From Novosphingopyxis iocasae (GTDB lineage: Bacteria; Pseudomonadota; Alphaproteobacteria; Sphingomonadales; Sphingomonadaceae), in the NCBI RefSeq assembly GCF_014334095.1, contig NZ_CP060495.1, positions 1,325,001 through 1,389,000 of the forward strand: a stretch of 64,000 nucleotides of DNA, in the 5' to 3' direction. Each line of letters starts with the position of its first letter. The stretch's first letter is position 1. The position numbers were made by a program, and so were the translations under genes. Shown here in pieces: positions 1 through 9,145 of this stretch. Below the pieces are notes generated by a model. The model was given only the letters and a program-made list of their open reading frames with translations. It ran no database searches and had not been told where the DNA came from.

Positions 1-2
1 TA

Positions 3-65
3 TGCCGGGCAGAACTGGCCGATCTGGTGAACAACGCGATGGAGAAGACCACGCCGCACTCTTGA
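3..65 (+). CDS. C-terminal tail of an unidentified protein (partial)
   Basis: The third forward frame is open from the window edge to a TGA at 63-65 and reads about 20 codons (ending ...NNAMEKTTPHS). Its codon choice resembles the neighbouring genes, and it ends 73 bases before the next start codon. This is too short to identify a family. It could also be chance coding capacity, so the call is tentative. Confidence 0.3.
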   Translation, partial: CRAELADLVNNAMEKTTPHS

Positions 66-138
66 ACTTCATGGCTTGCGTGCCACCTGTGGTCCGCCAT
101 ATCCGGTGCCTTCAAGACCAGACAGGGATAAGACCATC

Positions 139-738
139 ATGCCGATCCGCGAGCCTCTCGACGACCATGCACTCGACCAGATTTTCCGCGAGGCGCGTAC
201 CTATAATGGTTATCTCGACAAAGCAGTAAGCGAGCAGCAGTTGCACGCGATCTGGGAGCTCATGAAGATGGGCCCGACCTCGGCGAACCAGCTGCCTGCC
301 CGCATGATCTGGTGCCTGAGCGATGATGCTCGTGAGCGGCTGGCCGGCCATGCAAGCGAAGGCAATGCGGACAAGGTCCGCAATGCACCGGCCGCCGTCA
401 TCATCGGTATGGACGAGAATTTCCACGAGCATCTGCCCGATCTCTTCCCGCATGCCGACGCCAAAAGCTGGTTCGAGGGCGATCTGGAAAAGCGCAAGGA
501 AAGCGCGTTCCGTAATTCCAGCCTGCAGGGCGCCTACTTCATCATCGCCGCACGCGCACTCGGCCTCGACACCGGCCCGATGTCCGGCTTCAACGCAGAA
601 GCGGTGAACGCGGACTTCTTCGGCGACACCCCGCATTTCAAGGCGAACTTCATCTCGACGCTCGGCTATGGCGACCCCGAAACGCTTTTCGAGCGCAGCC
701 CGCGTCCAGCGTTCGATCGCTTCAACAGCGTTCTTTAA
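139..738 (+). CDS. Malonic semialdehyde reductase RutE-like nitroreductase
   Basis: This 199-residue protein belongs to the FMN-dependent nitroreductase fold, in the RutE/HadB subfamily (E. coli RutE has 196 residues). RutE reduces malonic semialdehyde to 3-hydroxypropionate with NAD(P)H in pyrimidine breakdown; many genomes carry the family without a rut operon, and no rut genes are visible here. Subfamily signatures are MKMGPTSANQLPAR near residue 40, LFPHADAKSWF near 97, RNSSLQGAYFI near 120 and ALGLDTGPMSGF near 140. The ATG at 139 gives the family-typical N-terminus; an upstream ATG at 76 would add 21 unusual residues. The physiological substrate is inferred only. Confidence 0.85.
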   Translation: MPIREPLDDHALDQIFREARTYNGYLDKAVSEQQLHAIWELMKMGPTSANQLPARMIWCLSDDARERLAGHASEGNADKVRNAPAAVIIGMDENFHEHLPDLFPHADAKSWFEGDLEKRKESAFRNSSLQGAYFIIAARALGLDTGPMSGFNAEAVNADFFGDTPHFKANFISTLGYGDPETLFERSPRPAFDRFNSVL

Positions 739-760
739 AAAAGCACGCGGAGCCGGCGGT

Positions 761-1381
761 TTGCGCAAACTTGTTATCGACAGTGCGACTGCCGCCTGCT
801 CCGCAGCCTTGTTCGAAAATTCCGACTGCCTTGCCTCCCGGTCAGAGCTAATCGGACGAGGCCATGCCGAGCGGCTGGTGCCGATGATCGGCGAGCTGGG
901 CGAACTAGGCGAAATCGACGGAGTTATCACCGATATCGGGCCGGGAAGTTTTACCGGTGTAAGGATCGGCATTTCGGTGGCCCGCGCGCTCGCCTTCGCA
1001 CTGGGGACGGAGTGCCATGGCTATAGTGCCGTCAGCATAATGGCCGCGATGGCCTTTGCCGACGATGACCGTCCGGATGAGATTGCAGTGGTTTCCATCG
1101 GCGGACACGGCGAATATTTCGTGCAGCGCTTCGATCGCTCGCTTCGCGCGCTCGACCCGCTGCGGTCTGTCCCGTTCGAAGAGGCGGCCCGTGATATCGT
1201 AACGCAGTATATCGCCGGAGACGCGGCAGACGAGTTCGTCGCAAGACGCGGGGGCGGAACGGCAATCGATCTCGTTCCCGACGCGGCCAGATGGCCCTTG
1301 ATCGCGGCGTTGGAGCCGCTTGCGCCCTCCCCGCTTTACGTGCGCGGTCCGGATGCGCGTCTGCCGGGTACCGCGTTATGA
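761..1381 (+). CDS. tsaB: tRNA threonylcarbamoyladenosine biosynthesis protein TsaB
   Basis: TsaB is the non-catalytic partner that, with TsaD and TsaE, transfers threonylcarbamoyl to A37 of ANN-decoding tRNAs. The 206-residue product starts at a TTG, giving the family N-terminus (LVIDSATAACSAAL, an ASKHA-fold strand-turn). It contains the hallmark GPGSFTGVRIG near residue 60. It overlaps rimI by four bases (ATGA at 1378-1381), the usual tsaB-rimI coupling. The C-terminal half is divergent, as is common for the family. The open frame extends further upstream into the nitroreductase gene, but that extension has no family similarity. Confidence 0.88.
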   Translation: MRKLVIDSATAACSAALFENSDCLASRSELIGRGHAERLVPMIGELGELGEIDGVITDIGPGSFTGVRIGISVARALAFALGTECHGYSAVSIMAAMAFADDDRPDEIAVVSIGGHGEYFVQRFDRSLRALDPLRSVPFEEAARDIVTQYIAGDAADEFVARRGGGTAIDLVPDAARWPLIAALEPLAPSPLYVRGPDARLPGTAL

Positions 1382-1830
1382 TGATCATTCCGGGAACGCC
1401 GGAGGATCGCGATGCCATATTGGAAATCATCGAGAAAAGCTTTCCCGCGGAATTTGGCGAGGCGTGGAATGCCCGGCAGCTGGAATCAATGCTGGCGCTG
1501 CCCAGTGTCGAGACGCTTCTGGCACGACAGGATCATCGTCTGAGCGGATTTGCCATCAGCCGGACGATATTCGACGAATGCGAATTGCTGCTGATCGCGG
1601 TTGATCCGGAATTTCGCCGGATGGGCGTGGGCGGCTTATTGCTTGAACATGTGATTTCGCAATCGCGCGACGCTTTGGTCGCGAAAGTCTTCCTGGAAAT
1701 GCGCGAGGGCAATATTGCGCAGGCCCTTTACTCCAAATTCGGCTTCAAGCCGATCGGGCGACGGGCGCAGTACTATCGGGGCAATGATGGTGAATGCCAT
1801 GATGCAGTAACCCTTGCAGTGATCCTGTAA
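1378..1830 (+). CDS. rimI: Ribosomal protein S18-alanine N-acetyltransferase RimI (GNAT)
   Basis: A 150-residue GNAT-fold acetyltransferase, translationally coupled to tsaB through an ATGA overlap. RimI acetylates the N-terminal alanine of ribosomal protein S18. The acetyl-CoA binding region is visible as VDPEFRRMGVGGLLLEHV near residues 76-93 (the R-x-x-G-x-G/A pattern is RRMGVG), followed by LEMREGNIAQALYSKFGF, the conserved strand and helix around the NxxAxxLYxxxGF motif. Operon position after tsaB supports RimI rather than a generic GNAT enzyme. The actual substrate is inferred from context. Confidence 0.85.
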   Translation: MMIIPGTPEDRDAILEIIEKSFPAEFGEAWNARQLESMLALPSVETLLARQDHRLSGFAISRTIFDECELLLIAVDPEFRRMGVGGLLLEHVISQSRDALVAKVFLEMREGNIAQALYSKFGFKPIGRRAQYYRGNDGECHDAVTLAVIL

Positions 1831-1870
1831 CAAATTCTCTCGATATTGGTGATTTACCACTTTGGGATCA

Positions 1871-1899
1871 TTGACACTGTTTCGGATGCGTTCTAAGTC
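1871..1899 (+). promoter_or_regulatory. Predicted promoter of mucR
   Basis: A perfect -35 hexamer TTGACA (1871-1876) is followed after 17 bases by TAAGTC (1894-1899), a weak -10. It lies in the 115-base gap between rimI and mucR, 47 bases before the proposed TTG start. If real, it rules out an upstream ATG at 1862 as the mucR start. Confidence 0.45.
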
Positions 1900-1945
1900 G
1901 AAAATCCCCCCTCAAAATAAACAGTCCGAACAAAAGGAATTTCCA

Positions 1946-2374
1946 TTGGAACATGACGATAACGGGATGAGCGAAACGTTGATTACGCTCACGGCCGACA
2001 TTGTGGCCGCCCATGTGAGCAACAATAGCGTTGCGGTTTCCGATCTCCCGCTGATCATCTCCAACGTTCACGAAGCACTGGCCGGCCTGAATGGCCAGAC
2101 GCAGGAAGAAACGCCGCCGGAGCCGGCCGTTCCGATCAAGAATTCGATCAAGCGCGATTACATTGTGTGTCTTGAGGACGGCAAGAAGCTGAAGATGCTG
2201 AAGCGTCACCTCAACACCCATTATGATATGACGCCGGAAGATTATCGCGCAAAATGGGGCCTGCCCGCCGACTATCCGATGGTCGCGCCGGCCTATGCCG
2301 AACAGCGCCGTCAGCTGGCCAAGGACATCGGCCTGGGCCGCAAGAAGGGTGGCCGGAAGAAGGCCGACAGCTGA
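1946..2374 (+). CDS. MucR/Ros family zinc-finger transcriptional regulator
   Basis: MucR/Ros proteins bind AT-rich DNA and control exopolysaccharide, motility and cell-cycle genes in alphaproteobacteria. This one has 142 residues: an N-terminal oligomerisation segment (SETLITLTADIVAAHVSNN) and the Ros-type finger and tail (CLEDGKKLKMLKRHL, then MTPEDYRAKWGLPADYPM). The first zinc pair is C-x2-D rather than C-x2-C, with H-x3-H as the second pair; Asp in this position is known in some family members such as Mesorhizobium Ml proteins. A TTG at 1946 has a good ribosome site (AAGGA, about 7 bases upstream). The ATG at 1967 is the alternative and is less well preceded. Confidence 0.9.
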   Translation: MEHDDNGMSETLITLTADIVAAHVSNNSVAVSDLPLIISNVHEALAGLNGQTQEETPPEPAVPIKNSIKRDYIVCLEDGKKLKMLKRHLNTHYDMTPEDYRAKWGLPADYPMVAPAYAEQRRQLAKDIGLGRKKGGRKKADS

Positions 2375-2392
2375 TTGCATGATCGGCCATAA

Positions 2393-2413
2393 GCGGCGCT
2401 TTGGGGGCGCCGC
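2393..2413 (+). terminator. GC-rich hairpin after mucR
   Basis: A 7-bp perfect stem, GCGGCGC (2393-2399) with GCGCCGC (2407-2413) and a 7-base loop, lies 18 bases after the mucR stop. There is no T-tract, so it may be a pause or processing hairpin rather than a strong intrinsic terminator. Confidence 0.4.
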
Positions 2414-2480
2414 CCACGACCATTGACAGCAAGGGTGCCGGGCTTAGATTGACGCTGAACCCGGCCCCTTTCCTGGCAAG

Positions 2481-2912
2481 ATGAGTAAAATGCACACCAA
2501 GATCGATCTGGAAGCTTTGTGTGCCGAACGCGGCCTTCGCATCACCGACCAGCGACGCACGATCGCCCGCGTCATCTCTGACTCGGACGACCATCCGGAC
2601 GTCGAAGAGTTGTACAAGCGCGCTTCCGAGATCGATCCGAAAATCTCCATCGCCACCGTTTATCGCACCGTGCGCCTGTTCGAGGACGCCGGCATTCTCG
2701 ATCGCCACGATTTCGGTGACGGGCGCGCACGCTATGAAGCTTCCCCGGAAGCGCATCACGACCATCTGATCGACGTTGAAAGCGGCAAGGTTGTCGAGTT
2801 CGTCGATCCCGAGCTGGAAGCGCTGCAAAAGCAGATCGCCGAGAAACTTGGCTATCGTCTGGTCGATCACCGCATGGAGCTTTATGGCGTCGCCCTTGAC
2901 CGCAAGGACTGA
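2481..2912 (+). CDS. fur: Fur family transcriptional repressor
   Basis: A 143-residue Fur-superfamily regulator (iron, manganese or heme responsive in alphaproteobacteria). The N-terminal winged helix reads RGLRITDQRRTIARVI and ISIATVYRTVRLFEDAGI, including the recognition-helix signature TVYR. The dimerisation domain carries the metal-binding stretch EAHHDHLID near residues 94-102. It lacks the C-terminal CxxC pairs of enterobacterial Fur, as is usual in alphaproteobacteria. An in-frame ATG at 2490 is an alternative start. Whether it behaves as Fur or Mur cannot be told from sequence alone. The acyltransferase gene overlaps its 3' end. Confidence 0.9.
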   Translation: MSKMHTKIDLEALCAERGLRITDQRRTIARVISDSDDHPDVEELYKRASEIDPKISIATVYRTVRLFEDAGILDRHDFGDGRARYEASPEAHHDHLIDVESGKVVEFVDPELEALQKQIAEKLGYRLVDHRMELYGVALDRKD

Positions 2913-3735
2913 CGACGCCCCGCTCGATCTCGACAAAGGCGATCCCGCGGGGGGCATTCCACCGCGGATAACGATCGCCGGCTGGCTTCGACTAACGGCC
3001 CGCGTCATTGCGATGTTCTTCGCCGCGCTGATCGCGGTTCCGCTCCACTATCTCTGGCGCCTTTTCCGTCTTCCCTCCCCCTGGCCGCGCCTGTTTCTAG
3101 GCACGACCGCGCGCATCTGCGGCGCGCGCGTGCGCACCGTCGGCGTACCGCTGCGGCGCGATGTGTTCTATATTTCGAACCATATCAGTTGGATTGATAT
3201 TTTGGCTCTGGCGGGTGCCAGCGGCACCGCCTTCGTTGCCAAGGCGGAGATACGCGAGGCACCCGTGGTCGGCTGGCTCTCCACCTTGAACCGCACGGTG
3301 TTCGTTAGCCGCGAGGATCGCCTGGGCGTTGCCGAGCAGATCAATCTGCTTCGCGAGACGATTGCCGAAAACTGGTCGATTACCGTTTTTCCGGAAGGCA
3401 CGACCACTGACGGGCACAGCCTGAAGCCGTTCAAGACGCCCATGCTCAAAGTGCTCGAACCACCGCCCGCCGGGGTCTATGTTCAGCCGGTCATGCTCGA
3501 TTACGGCGCGGTGTCGGAGGAGATCAGCTGGATCGGCGTGGAGACCGGCAAGGACAACGCGATTCGCCTGCTGGCGCGCAAGGGCAGTTTCCCGATGACG
3601 GTGAACTTCCTCGATCCGTTCGATCCGCATGATTTTCCGGGCCGCAAAAAGATCGCCGCCGAAAGCCGCGCACGGATCGAGGCGGCCCTGGTGGAGGCAC
3701 TGGGCAAACCTTTGCGGGAATTTACGGCGCATTGA
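2884..3735 (+). CDS. 1-acyl-sn-glycerol-3-phosphate acyltransferase-like protein (PlsC family)
   Basis: A 283-residue membrane-associated acyltransferase that would acylate lysophosphatidic acid or another lysolipid. Catalytic motif I is NHISWID (the H-x4-D pair), the acyl-acceptor motif is [10 protein letters not shown], and a hydrophobic segment ([18 protein letters not shown]) precedes them. The ATG at 2884 overlaps the end of fur by 29 bases; starts further downstream would still keep the catalytic domain. In this order this gene family sits between fur and miaB, as in other sphingomonads. It could also act on ornithine lipids (OlsA-like); sequence alone does not decide. Confidence 0.85.
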   Translation: MASPLTARTDDAPLDLDKGDPAGGIPPRITIAGWLRLTARVIAMFFAALIAVPLHYLWRLFRLPSPWPRLFLGTTARICGARVRTVGVPLRRDVFYISNHISWIDILALAGASGTAFVAKAEIREAPVVGWLSTLNRTVFVSREDRLGVAEQINLLRETIAENWSITVFPEGTTTDGHSLKPFKTPMLKVLEPPPAGVYVQPVMLDYGAVSEEISWIGVETGKDNAIRLLARKGSFPMTVNFLDPFDPHDFPGRKKIAAESRARIEAALVEALGKPLREFTAH

Positions 3736-3805
3736 GCGCGGTCAGATCCTCGCCATCGTTCCAAAGGTCGACTGCGACGCGCCGCCGCACTATATCCCCG
3801 CCTCT

Positions 3806-5128
3806 ATGACAAAGACTTATCACGTCAAAAGCTTCGGCTGCCAGATGAACGTCTATGATGGCGAGCGCATGGCCGAGCTGATGGAAGCACAAGGCATGAC
3901 GGCGAGCGACAAGGCCGATGCCGATCTCGTTATCCTCAACACCTGCCATATTCGCGAACGGGCGGCCGAGAAGGTCTATTCCGAAATCGGCCGGTTGCGG
4001 CGCGAGGACGGATCGAAACCGATGATCGCGGTGGCCGGCTGCGTGGCACAGGCCGAAGGCGCGGAAATTGCGAAACGCGCGCCGTCTGTTGACGTGGTGG
4101 TTGGGCCGCAAGCCTATCACCGCCTGCCGGAATTACTGCGTGAGGCGCAGGGCGGCGCCAAGGCGCTGGACACCGACATGCCCGCCATTTCCAAATTCGG
4201 CGCGCTGCCGAAACGCGGCACCCAGCCGCGCCCCACCGCCTTTCTGACGGTGCAGGAAGGCTGCGACAAATTCTGTACCTATTGCGTCGTCCCCTATACT
4301 CGCGGCGCCGAAATCAGCCGTCCCTGGGGCGCGCTGATCGACGAAGCCAAGGCGCTGGTCGACGGCGGCGCGAAAGAGATCACGCTGCTTGGCCAGAACG
4401 TCAATGCCTGGGAAGCGGAAGATGATAAGGGACGCCAACAGGGCCTCGACGGCCTGATCCGCGCTCTTGCCGACATCCCGGGCCTCGCCCGCATCCGCTA
4501 CACCACTAGCCATCCCAACGACATGAGCGAAGGGCTGATCGCCGCACATGGCGAAGTGCCCGAGTTGATGCCGTTCCTACACTTGCCCGTTCAGTCGGGG
4601 TCCGACCGCATACTGAAGGCCATGAACCGCAGCCATACGAGCGCCAGTTACCTGAAGCTGCTGGACCGTGTGCGCGCCGTGCGCCCGGACATCGCGCTCT
4701 CTGGGGATTTCATCGTCGGCTTCCCCGGCGAGACCGAGGAAGATTTCGAGGCGACGCTCGAGCTGGTGCGCGCAACCCGTTACGCCCAAGCCTTCAGCTT
4801 CAAATACAGCCCACGCCCCGGCACGCCGGCCGCCGACATGGACGATCAGATCGCGCCCGAGGTGATGGACGAGCGACTCCAGCGGCTTCAGGCGCAGCTC
4901 AATCAGGATCAGCAGGCATTCAACGCCGCCAGCGTCGGCCGGCGCTGCGAGATCCTTCTGGAACGCAAGGGCCGTCATCCGGGCCAACTGATCGGCAAAT
5001 CGCCATGGCTGCAATCGGTGGTGGTATCCCATCCTGACGCTGCGATCGGTGATCTTATGACGGTCGATTTAAAGGAAGCAGGCCCCAATAGCTTGGCGGG
5101 AGAAGCCGTAATGAGAGAAGCTGCCTGA
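3806..5128 (+). CDS. miaB: tRNA-2-methylthio-N6-dimethylallyladenosine synthase MiaB
   Basis: MiaB is a radical SAM methylthiotransferase acting on i6A37 of tRNAs. The 440-residue protein has the three-part architecture: an N-terminal UPF0004 domain with its three cluster cysteines ([24 protein letters not shown]), a radical SAM core with [15 protein letters not shown] (C-x3-C-x2-C), and a C-terminal TRAM domain. [13 protein letters not shown] and [16 protein letters not shown] are further family signatures. ATG 3806 gives the canonical [13 protein letters not shown] start; the longer open frame upstream is not conserved-looking. The stop overlaps the phoH start (TGATG). Confidence 0.95.
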   Translation: MTKTYHVKSFGCQMNVYDGERMAELMEAQGMTASDKADADLVILNTCHIRERAAEKVYSEIGRLRREDGSKPMIAVAGCVAQAEGAEIAKRAPSVDVVVGPQAYHRLPELLREAQGGAKALDTDMPAISKFGALPKRGTQPRPTAFLTVQEGCDKFCTYCVVPYTRGAEISRPWGALIDEAKALVDGGAKEITLLGQNVNAWEAEDDKGRQQGLDGLIRALADIPGLARIRYTTSHPNDMSEGLIAAHGEVPELMPFLHLPVQSGSDRILKAMNRSHTSASYLKLLDRVRAVRPDIALSGDFIVGFPGETEEDFEATLELVRATRYAQAFSFKYSPRPGTPAADMDDQIAPEVMDERLQRLQAQLNQDQQAFNAASVGRRCEILLERKGRHPGQLIGKSPWLQSVVVSHPDAAIGDLMTVDLKEAGPNSLAGEAVMREAA

Positions 5129-6120
5129 TGGCGCGTAAGGAGCAGGCACGGGCTGGCGATCGCACGCGGCTCGAGATCGAGTTCGACAAGCCGCATTTGC
5201 TGGTGCCGCTGTTCGGGGAGTTCGATCGCAATCTGGTGGCGATCGAAAATCGCCTCGCCGTCTACATCGCGGCGCGCGGAAACAAGGTACAGATTGAAGG
5301 TGAGGCCGCCGCCGCCGCGCGCGCGCGCGACGTGCTGATCGGGCTCTATAGCCGCGTGATGCGCGGGGAGGAAATCGACACCGGGCTGGTCGAGGCGGCG
5401 ATCGCCATGTCTGACGAGCCCACGCTGGACGGCATCGTGCGCAAGGAAGAGCGCGATATCCCGCGCGTCATGATCCGCACGCGCAAGAAAACCATCGTGC
5501 CGCGCTCGGCAGGGCAAGTGCCCTATATGGAAGCGCTCGCCCGCGACGAGATCATCTTTGCGCTTGGCCCGGCAGGCACCGGCAAGACCTATCTGGCGGT
5601 GGCACAGGCGGTCGCCATGCTCATCACCGGGCAGGTCGATCGTCTGATTCTCTCGCGTCCTGCGGTAGAGGCGGGCGAGCGACTAGGCTTCTTGCCGGGC
5701 GATATGAAGGAGAAGGTCGATCCCTATCTCCGCCCGCTTTACGACGCGCTGTACGACACCCTGCCCGCCGAGCAGGTGGAGCGGCGCATCGCCAGCGGCG
5801 AGATCGAGATCGCCCCGCTCGCCTTCATGCGCGGGCGTACGCTGGCCGATGCATTCGTTATTCTGGACGAGGCGCAGAACACCACGCCAGCGCAAATGAA
5901 GATGTTCCTCACTCGCTTCGGCATGGGCAGCCGCATGGTCATCTGCGGCGACCCCAAGCAGGTCGATTTGCCCGGCGAGGGCATGAGCGGCCTTGCCGAT
6001 GCCGTATCCCGCCTTCAGGACGTGGAGAATATCTCGGTCAGCCGCTTCACCTCGGCAGACGTCGTCCGCCACCCGCTGGTCGGCAAGATCGTGGATGCCT
6101 ATGAAGGGACGGGCCATTAG
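5128..6120 (+). CDS. phoH: PhoH family P-loop ATPase
   Basis: A 330-residue PhoH-like ATPase, a cytoplasmic protein usually encoded with ybeY and implicated in RNA metabolism. An N-terminal region of about 125 residues precedes the ATPase core: Walker A GPAGTGKTYLA (about residue 149), EAGERLGFLPGD, Walker B FVILDEAQNTT and the downstream GDPKQVDLP. It overlaps miaB by one base. The usual miaB-phoH-ybeY-corC run is broken here because an RTX gene follows directly. Confidence 0.93.
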   Translation: MARKEQARAGDRTRLEIEFDKPHLLVPLFGEFDRNLVAIENRLAVYIAARGNKVQIEGEAAAAARARDVLIGLYSRVMRGEEIDTGLVEAAIAMSDEPTLDGIVRKEERDIPRVMIRTRKKTIVPRSAGQVPYMEALARDEIIFALGPAGTGKTYLAVAQAVAMLITGQVDRLILSRPAVEAGERLGFLPGDMKEKVDPYLRPLYDALYDTLPAEQVERRIASGEIEIAPLAFMRGRTLADAFVILDEAQNTTPAQMKMFLTRFGMGSRMVICGDPKQVDLPGEGMSGLADAVSRLQDVENISVSRFTSADVVRHPLVGKIVDAYEGTGH

Positions 6121-6229
6121 TTCTAGCGCTGAAGGACCTATTCTTACTTAGCTTTAAATTTGGGCGAAATTGGCCTATCGGTTTACGTGGTTTGGTATTA
6201 CCCTTTCCGAAGTATTGGAGAGATCGCGT

Positions 6230-8536
6230 ATGACTACGATTACCGGCACGAGTGGGAATGATGTTCTGAAAGGAGAGCCGGGAGACCAGCTGGAAGGCCT
6301 TTCTGGCGATGACACCTACATCATTTATGATCCGGCGACTCGGATCGTCGAGAGCTCCAATGCCGGCAATGACAGCGTCCTCACTTTCGTCAGCTATGGG
6401 CTGACCGAACAAGCCAATATCGAATATCTGTCCACTGCCGATCATTCGGGACTCGATCCGATCAATCTGGCCGGCAATACCGGTGCGCAGACGATCGTCG
6501 GCAATTTCGGTAACAACTCGCTGGATGGACGGGGCGGTGACGACACGCTGATTGGACTTCGCGGCGACGACACCTATTATGTTTACAGCGCCAACGCGGT
6601 CGTCAGGGAGGCAGCTGGCGAAGGATATGATCGCGTCTTCGCCAACCAGAGCTATGTCCTCGCGCCTCAGGCTTCCGTGGAATATCTCGCGCTTCAGACG
6701 GCTTCGCAAGGCCTAGCTTTCAACCTGACCGGCAATGCTTTTGCCCAGACCATCGTCGGCGGTTCTGCCAAGAATATTTTGAATGGCGGTGGCGGAGCCG
6801 ATACGCTTATCGGCCTTGCCGGGGACGATACTTACCGAGTCTATGGCCAAGGCGAGAGCGTGATCGAAACGAAGGACGGTGGAAATGACACTGTCTATAC
6901 AAGCGGCGATTTCTATCTTTCTGCCGGAAGCCATGTCGAGACCATTTCGGCGGCCGATCAGGGTCAGTCCACATCGATGTACCTGCTCGGCAACGAACTG
7001 ACGCAGCGGATCATCGGTGACTACGGCAACAATGTCTTGAACGGCGGTGGATCCGAACTCGTCAAGGGCGATACGCTTATCGGACTGGACGGAGACGACA
7101 CCTATCGTATCTTCGGCCAAAGAGACGTTGTCCTGGAAAGTGCCGGCGGCGGAAACGACATCATCTTTACGAGCGGTAATTACCAGCTTGCGGCCGGAGT
7201 GGAAGTGGAGACCCTTTCCACGCACCAGCACAATTCCACGCTCGCCATGAACCTGACGGGCAATGAACTGAACAATCTGGTCATCGGGAATTTCGGTGCC
7301 AACCGACTGGACGGCGGTGGCGGATCGGACACGCTGATCGGTTTTGCCGGAGACGATGTGTTCCGCTTTACGGCAACGCCGACGGCGGGCGCCGTGGTGA
7401 CCATCCAGGACTATAATAACGGCGCCGACGTCATCCTTCTGGATACGAAGGCTTTCACGGCAATAGCGGGAGGCCCACTCGCTTCCAGCAGCATTGCAAT
7501 CGGCGCGGCAGCAGCCGATGCGGATGACCGCATCATCTATAACTCTGAAACCGGCGCTCTCTCATACGATGCGGACGGAAACGGATCGGGCGCAGCCATT
7601 CAATTTGCGCAGATCGGCACAGGTCTGACCGCCAGCGACCTCAGAATCGTTGCGGCTGACATTCAGCCGGAAGTTCTAACAATCGATACACCGGGCACCT
7701 ATCTGATTGGAAATGCAATTGGGACCGGAACTCAGATACCTGAAAGCGTAACTACACTCACCTTCGAACCTTATGGACTTGGCTATTTCTACGATCTAAT
7801 TTTCGGTCCGAATACTTCCAACGGAGTCCTGCCGTCTATTGCTTTCGAAACCGCATCCTTGCCCGGAACCCTAGATTTCTCTCAACTCGGGCAAGGCATC
7901 GTGGTCAAACCGGATGAGGGCGTGCGTACGGCCAGCGACCAGATCCTGATTGCCGAACCGCCGCAGCCCAACAGACCGGCTCCTTTCGCGCAAGAGCTCA
8001 TCGGCACAAGTTTCGACGATGTGATCGATCGCAGCGGTGCTAACGGATATAATCTGTCGGTCGCCAGAGGGGGTGCCGGTAACGACTATATCGCCGGCTC
8101 AGCCTCAATCGATGGCGGGACGGGTAACGACTATTTGGTGGGGACGATCAACACCACCATGACCGGTGGAGAGGGCGCAGACATCTTCCAGGTATTTCTT
8201 CGGACTCGAACGCCTGGCACGAACACGTATTCGTCACCCAACTATCTGACGGACTTCAATCCGGCAGAAGACAAGATTTACATCGAGCTTAATTATTTTC
8301 GTGTTGCTTATCGCGATAATCTTGACGAGCCGGGCGCGCTTAGCGATGCGCAGTTCGGGATTGGCGCCGGGCCGACTACCGCAGAACAGCGGATTATCTA
8401 CAATCCGGAAACTGGCGAGCTTCAATATTTCATAAGTGGCAACGCCGGTAGTCCGGCAGGCGAAATACCTCTGTTTGCGATATTGCCCAAAGGGCTCGAC
8501 CTTTCGGCCGAAAACTTCATGTTGATCGCGCCTTAA
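6230..8536 (+). CDS. RTX-type calcium-binding repeat protein, probably secreted by a type I system
   Basis: A 768-residue acidic protein with no signal peptide. Four tandem modules of about 86-90 residues each begin GDDTY and end in an RTX-like turn such as GGGGADTLIGLAGDDTY, NGGGSELVKGDTLIG or DGGGGSDTLIGFAGDD; the glycine/aspartate turns fit calcium-binding beta-rolls. A terminal-type module with I-I-Y-N-x-E-T-G occurs twice (around residues 435-505 and at the C-terminus), suggesting internal duplication. The start at 6230 has GGAGAG 7-13 bases upstream. No type I secretion genes are in the window. It separates phoH from ybeY. No catalytic domain was recognised; the role could be adhesion or surface-layer function. 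Confidence 0.85.
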   Translation: MTTITGTSGNDVLKGEPGDQLEGLSGDDTYIIYDPATRIVESSNAGNDSVLTFVSYGLTEQANIEYLSTADHSGLDPINLAGNTGAQTIVGNFGNNSLDGRGGDDTLIGLRGDDTYYVYSANAVVREAAGEGYDRVFANQSYVLAPQASVEYLALQTASQGLAFNLTGNAFAQTIVGGSAKNILNGGGGADTLIGLAGDDTYRVYGQGESVIETKDGGNDTVYTSGDFYLSAGSHVETISAADQGQSTSMYLLGNELTQRIIGDYGNNVLNGGGSELVKGDTLIGLDGDDTYRIFGQRDVVLESAGGGNDIIFTSGNYQLAAGVEVETLSTHQHNSTLAMNLTGNELNNLVIGNFGANRLDGGGGSDTLIGFAGDDVFRFTATPTAGAVVTIQDYNNGADVILLDTKAFTAIAGGPLASSSIAIGAAAADADDRIIYNSETGALSYDADGNGSGAAIQFAQIGTGLTASDLRIVAADIQPEVLTIDTPGTYLIGNAIGTGTQIPESVTTLTFEPYGLGYFYDLIFGPNTSNGVLPSIAFETASLPGTLDFSQLGQGIVVKPDEGVRTASDQILIAEPPQPNRPAPFAQELIGTSFDDVIDRSGANGYNLSVARGGAGNDYIAGSASIDGGTGNDYLVGTINTTMTGGEGADIFQVFLRTRTPGTNTYSSPNYLTDFNPAEDKIYIELNYFRVAYRDNLDEPGALSDAQFGIGAGPTTAEQRIIYNPETGELQYFISGNAGSPAGEIPLFAILPKGLDLSAENFMLIAP

Positions 8537-8594
8537 CCTGACAGACTGTTTGCACTGGCCCACGCGGCCAAGGATGCCTAAGTACGATCAGGCT

Positions 8595-9092
8595 ATGCTG
8601 AACGTAGAAACCGCGGTGGGCCCTGGCTGGGGCGATGAGCAGGAATGGATCGATCTGGCGTGGCGCGCGGTGCGTGCGGCGCTAGGCGTCAGTCCTTTCG
8701 CGAACCTGATCGACAAGCAGGTGGACGTCGAAGTGGCGGTTAAGCTGTCGGACGATGACGAGGTTCAGGGCCTGAACGCCACTTATCGCGGCAAGGACAA
8801 GCCCACCAATGTCCTCAGCTTCCCGATGGTACAACCCGATCTGCTCCAATCGCTCGAAAACAGCGATGACGGCGAAGCGCTGCTCGGCGACATCATCCTG
8901 GCGCGCGAGACATGCGCGCGCGAGGCCGAGGAAAAGGGCGTCACGATGGCCCAGCACGCTACGCATCTGATTGCGCACGGCACGCTTCATCTGCTCGATT
9001 ACGACCATCAGAACGAAGCCGATGCCGCGCGGATGGAGGAGCTGGAAGTGAAAGCACTTGCCACGCTCGGCCTTGCCAATCCATATTCCTAA
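8595..9092 (+). CDS. ybeY: Endoribonuclease YbeY (rRNA maturation factor)
   Basis: YbeY is a zinc-dependent RNase for 16S rRNA 3' processing and 70S quality control. The 165-residue protein contains the metal site HLIAHGTLHLLDYDH (H-x3-H-x5-H pattern) near residue 125 and the preceding RGKDKPTNVLSFP strand. ATG 8595 gives the usual length; an in-frame ATG at 8574 would add seven residues. It lies 58 bases after the RTX gene and 53 bases before corC. Confidence 0.93.
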   Translation: MLNVETAVGPGWGDEQEWIDLAWRAVRAALGVSPFANLIDKQVDVEVAVKLSDDDEVQGLNATYRGKDKPTNVLSFPMVQPDLLQSLENSDDGEALLGDIILARETCAREAEEKGVTMAQHATHLIAHGTLHLLDYDHQNEADAARMEELEVKALATLGLANPYS

Positions 9093-9145
9093 CGCCCGAA
9101 CCGGGGCAGCTTGAAAACACAGAAGGGGCAGCACAGCTTCCGGCG

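Noticed and set aside
3629-3805. N-terminal extension of miaB to 3,629
   Set aside because: It overlaps the acyltransferase gene and lacks MiaB similarity; ATG 3,806 gives the canonical N-terminus.
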